A stretch of 64,000 nucleotides of DNA, taken from contig NZ_VYWO01000005.1 in assembly GCF_008726925.1 (NCBI RefSeq), positions 94,145-158,144 of the forward strand, read 5' to 3'. This document shows, piece after piece, positions 62,969 to 64,000 of this stretch (its first letter is position 1; each line of letters begins with the position of its first letter). The position numbers and the translations under genes were made by a program. The notes under the pieces are model-generated. The model made no database searches and was not told the origin of the DNA. It saw only the letters and a list, made by a program, of their open reading frames with translations. This stretch comes from Aerococcus sanguinicola. Lineage in GTDB: Bacteria > Bacillota > Bacilli > Lactobacillales > Aerococcaceae.

Positions 62969-63676
62969 TTACTCCTGGTTAAGGTCTTGGATAAAGTAAC
63001 CGACACCCCGTCTAGTCATCAAGATTTCGGGATGGGAAGGCGAGCTTTCGATTTTTTCCCGGAGACGACGGACGGTCACATCCACCGTACGGACATCCCC
63101 GAAGTAGTCATAGCCCCAGACAGTTTGAAGCAAGTGTTCCCGGGTCATGACTTGGCCAATATGGCGGGCAAGGTAGTGAAGAAGTTCAAATTCCCGGTGG
63201 GTTAATTCAATATCTTCCCCATTTTTAGAGACCATGTAAGCTTCTTCATGGATGACTAAATCGCCCACTTCGATGTTATGGGTCTTCTCTTCTTTCGTCT
63301 CTGGTTCTGCTGCAATGGCAGACCGTCGTAAGTTAGCCTTCACCCGGGCAGAGAGTTCACGGTTAGAGAAGGGTTTGGTCACATAGTCATCCGCCCCCAT
63401 TTCCAAGCCTAAGACCTTGTCAATCTCATCACTCTTAGCAGTCAGCATGATGATAGGTACTTGGCTCTCCTTACGTATCTCCCGGCAGACCTCAATCCCA
63501 TCCTTCTTAGGCAACATGAGGTCTAACAAGATCAGATCAGGATCATACTCTTCAAAATATTCCAAGGCCATCTCCCCATCTGAAGCCACATAGGTCTCAT
63601 AGCCTTCTTTTTCCAAATTATACTTGATGATATCTGAAATGGCTTTTTCATCATCAACGATTAACACCTTTTTCAT
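62969..63676 (-). CDS. walR: WalR/VicR response regulator
   Basis: 235 residues. Receiver domain with [20 protein letters not shown], the phospho-accepting Asp in [14 protein letters not shown] near residue 53 and the conserved Lys in [17 protein letters not shown]-terminal OmpR-type winged helix with [41 protein letters not shown]. The essential regulator of cell wall hydrolase genes. AAGGAG precedes ATG 63676, and a strong promoter lies at 63735-63763. Confidence 0.97.
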   Translation of the reverse strand: MKKVLIVDDEKAISDIIKYNLEKEGYETYVASDGEMALEYFEEYDPDLILLDLMLPKKDGIEVCREIRKESQVPIIMLTAKSDEIDKVLGLEMGADDYVTKPFSNRELSARVKANLRRSAIAAEPETKEEKTHNIEVGDLVIHEEAYMVSKNGEDIELTHREFELLHYLARHIGQVMTREHLLQTVWGYDYFGDVRTVDVTVRRLREKIESSPSHPEILMTRRGVGYFIQDLNQE

Positions 63677-63734
63677 GCTTGCACTCCTTTAATTCATGAA
63701 TTAACATACGATTCAAGCGCTTTTTCATTAATCT

Positions 63735-63763
63735 ATTATACCTTGTGCCCAGCTAAAGTTCAA
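63735..63763 (-). promoter_or_regulatory. Sigma-A promoter of the wal operon
   Basis: On the minus strand TTGAAC (63758-63763), 17 bases, TATAAT (63735-63740), about 60 bases before walR. Near-consensus for the vegetative sigma factor. Confidence 0.8.
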
Positions 63764-63804
63764 TTTTTCAACTGAGCCTATCCATTCCTCCCCCATGATA
63801 GCAC

Positions 63805-63865
63805 AAAAAAAGGCCACGGGCTTGCTTGGAGACCAGGGCCCATGGACTCAATAGAAAAGAAAAAA
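63805..63865 (-). terminator. Terminator of the gene to the right of the window
   Basis: On the minus strand CCATGGGC (63858-63865) pairs with GCCCGTGG (63814-63821) with one U-G pair and is followed by a T-run (complement of 63805-63811). Confidence 0.6.
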
Positions 63866-63876
63866 GTCGAGCGGGG

Positions 63877-63903
63877 TGAACTGCCCCCTGTCAAGTAGAC
63901 AGG
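63877..63903. other. Possible insertion-sequence end (IS3-type inverted repeat)
   Basis: TGAACTGCCCCCTGTCAAGT with GTAGACAG resembles inverted-repeat ends of IS3/IS150-type elements (TG start, CCCTGTCAA-TAGACA core). No transposase is visible in the remaining 97 bases; an element may continue beyond the window. From recall only, no comparison was possible. Confidence 0.3.
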
Positions 63904-64000
63904 CAAATAAATAAATTTTTACCATGTGTGATTTTTGTCATGCATGGTTTTTATTTTGGATTTTAAAATAGAATTTATCAGTGAATACGATATTTCATAA

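Noticed and set aside
1..64000. CRISPR arrays, tRNA and rRNA genes
   Set aside because: No regularly spaced repeats, tRNA-like cloverleaf or rRNA sequence was noticed on reading; weak tRNA signals could be missed without a search program.

Overview
The window holds two kinds of DNA that meet near position 42,530. Positions 1 to about 42,530 are AT-rich and belong to an integrative conjugative element (ICE) of the type found in anaerobic and other Firmicutes. Positions from about 42,530 to 64,000 are clearly more GC-rich and are chromosome. The chromosomal genes (walR-walK-yycH-yycI-walJ-htrA, rlmH, a TrkH/TrkA potassium system, rlmD) point to a low-GC Gram-positive coccus of the Lactobacillales. 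The moderately high GC and the gene order fit an Aerococcus-like member of the Aerococcaceae, but the genus is an inference. The ICE sits at the 3' end of rlmD (rumA). Its other end, with the integrase, lies to the left of the window.

ICE layout. Positions 2-3184 carry the end of a membrane protein, a RhuM-family protein, a candidate oriT, MobC and a relaxase, all on the plus strand. An IS21 istB remnant and terminators follow. Then comes a long minus-strand region, read from 42,294 downwards: RepA, DnaC-like ATPase, PcfB, a BRO/KilAC protein, VirD4, an antibiotic-resistance island, an SSB-like protein, Maff2 (VirB2-like), VirB6-like, a small coiled-coil protein, PrgI, VirB4, an NlpC/P60 hydrolase, DUF4315, a coiled-coil surface protein, DUF4366, an AbiEi/AbiEii pair, topoisomerase III, a C5 methyltransferase, a giant methylase/SNF2-like helicase and a second SSB-like protein. 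Together these form a type IV secretion machine with its DNA-processing and protective functions.

Three different group II introns interrupt three ATPase genes of this machine: the helicase, virB4 and virD4. Removing each intron at the boundaries proposed here restores one continuous reading frame: 2546 codon-encoded residues for the helicase, 807 for VirB4 and about 596 for VirD4. These genes are therefore not simple pseudogenes. The VirB4 intron is Ll.LtrB-like.

The resistance island (about 30,950-34,940) lies between virD4 and the rest of the secretion operon. It carries an uncharacterised aminoglycoside-phosphotransferase-family gene flanked by 77-bp direct repeats, a truncated anti-sigma gene, aph(3')-IIIa, sat4 and a chimera of a P-loop ATPase N-terminus with the C-terminal half of ANT(6)-Ia.

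Observations most worth checking: (1) the AbiE operon is flanked by two near-identical 32-bp palindromes, one before abiEi and one before topB, suggesting that AbiEi also controls the downstream DNA-processing operon; (2) the three introns in three ATPase genes; (3) the repeat-flanked phosphotransferase gene; (4) a cluster of DnaA boxes between the convergent trkA and htrA genes; (5) an 11-bp-period direct repeat in front of htrA; (6) a DUF2207 gene lodged inside the wal operon. No rRNA, tRNA or CRISPR array was seen.
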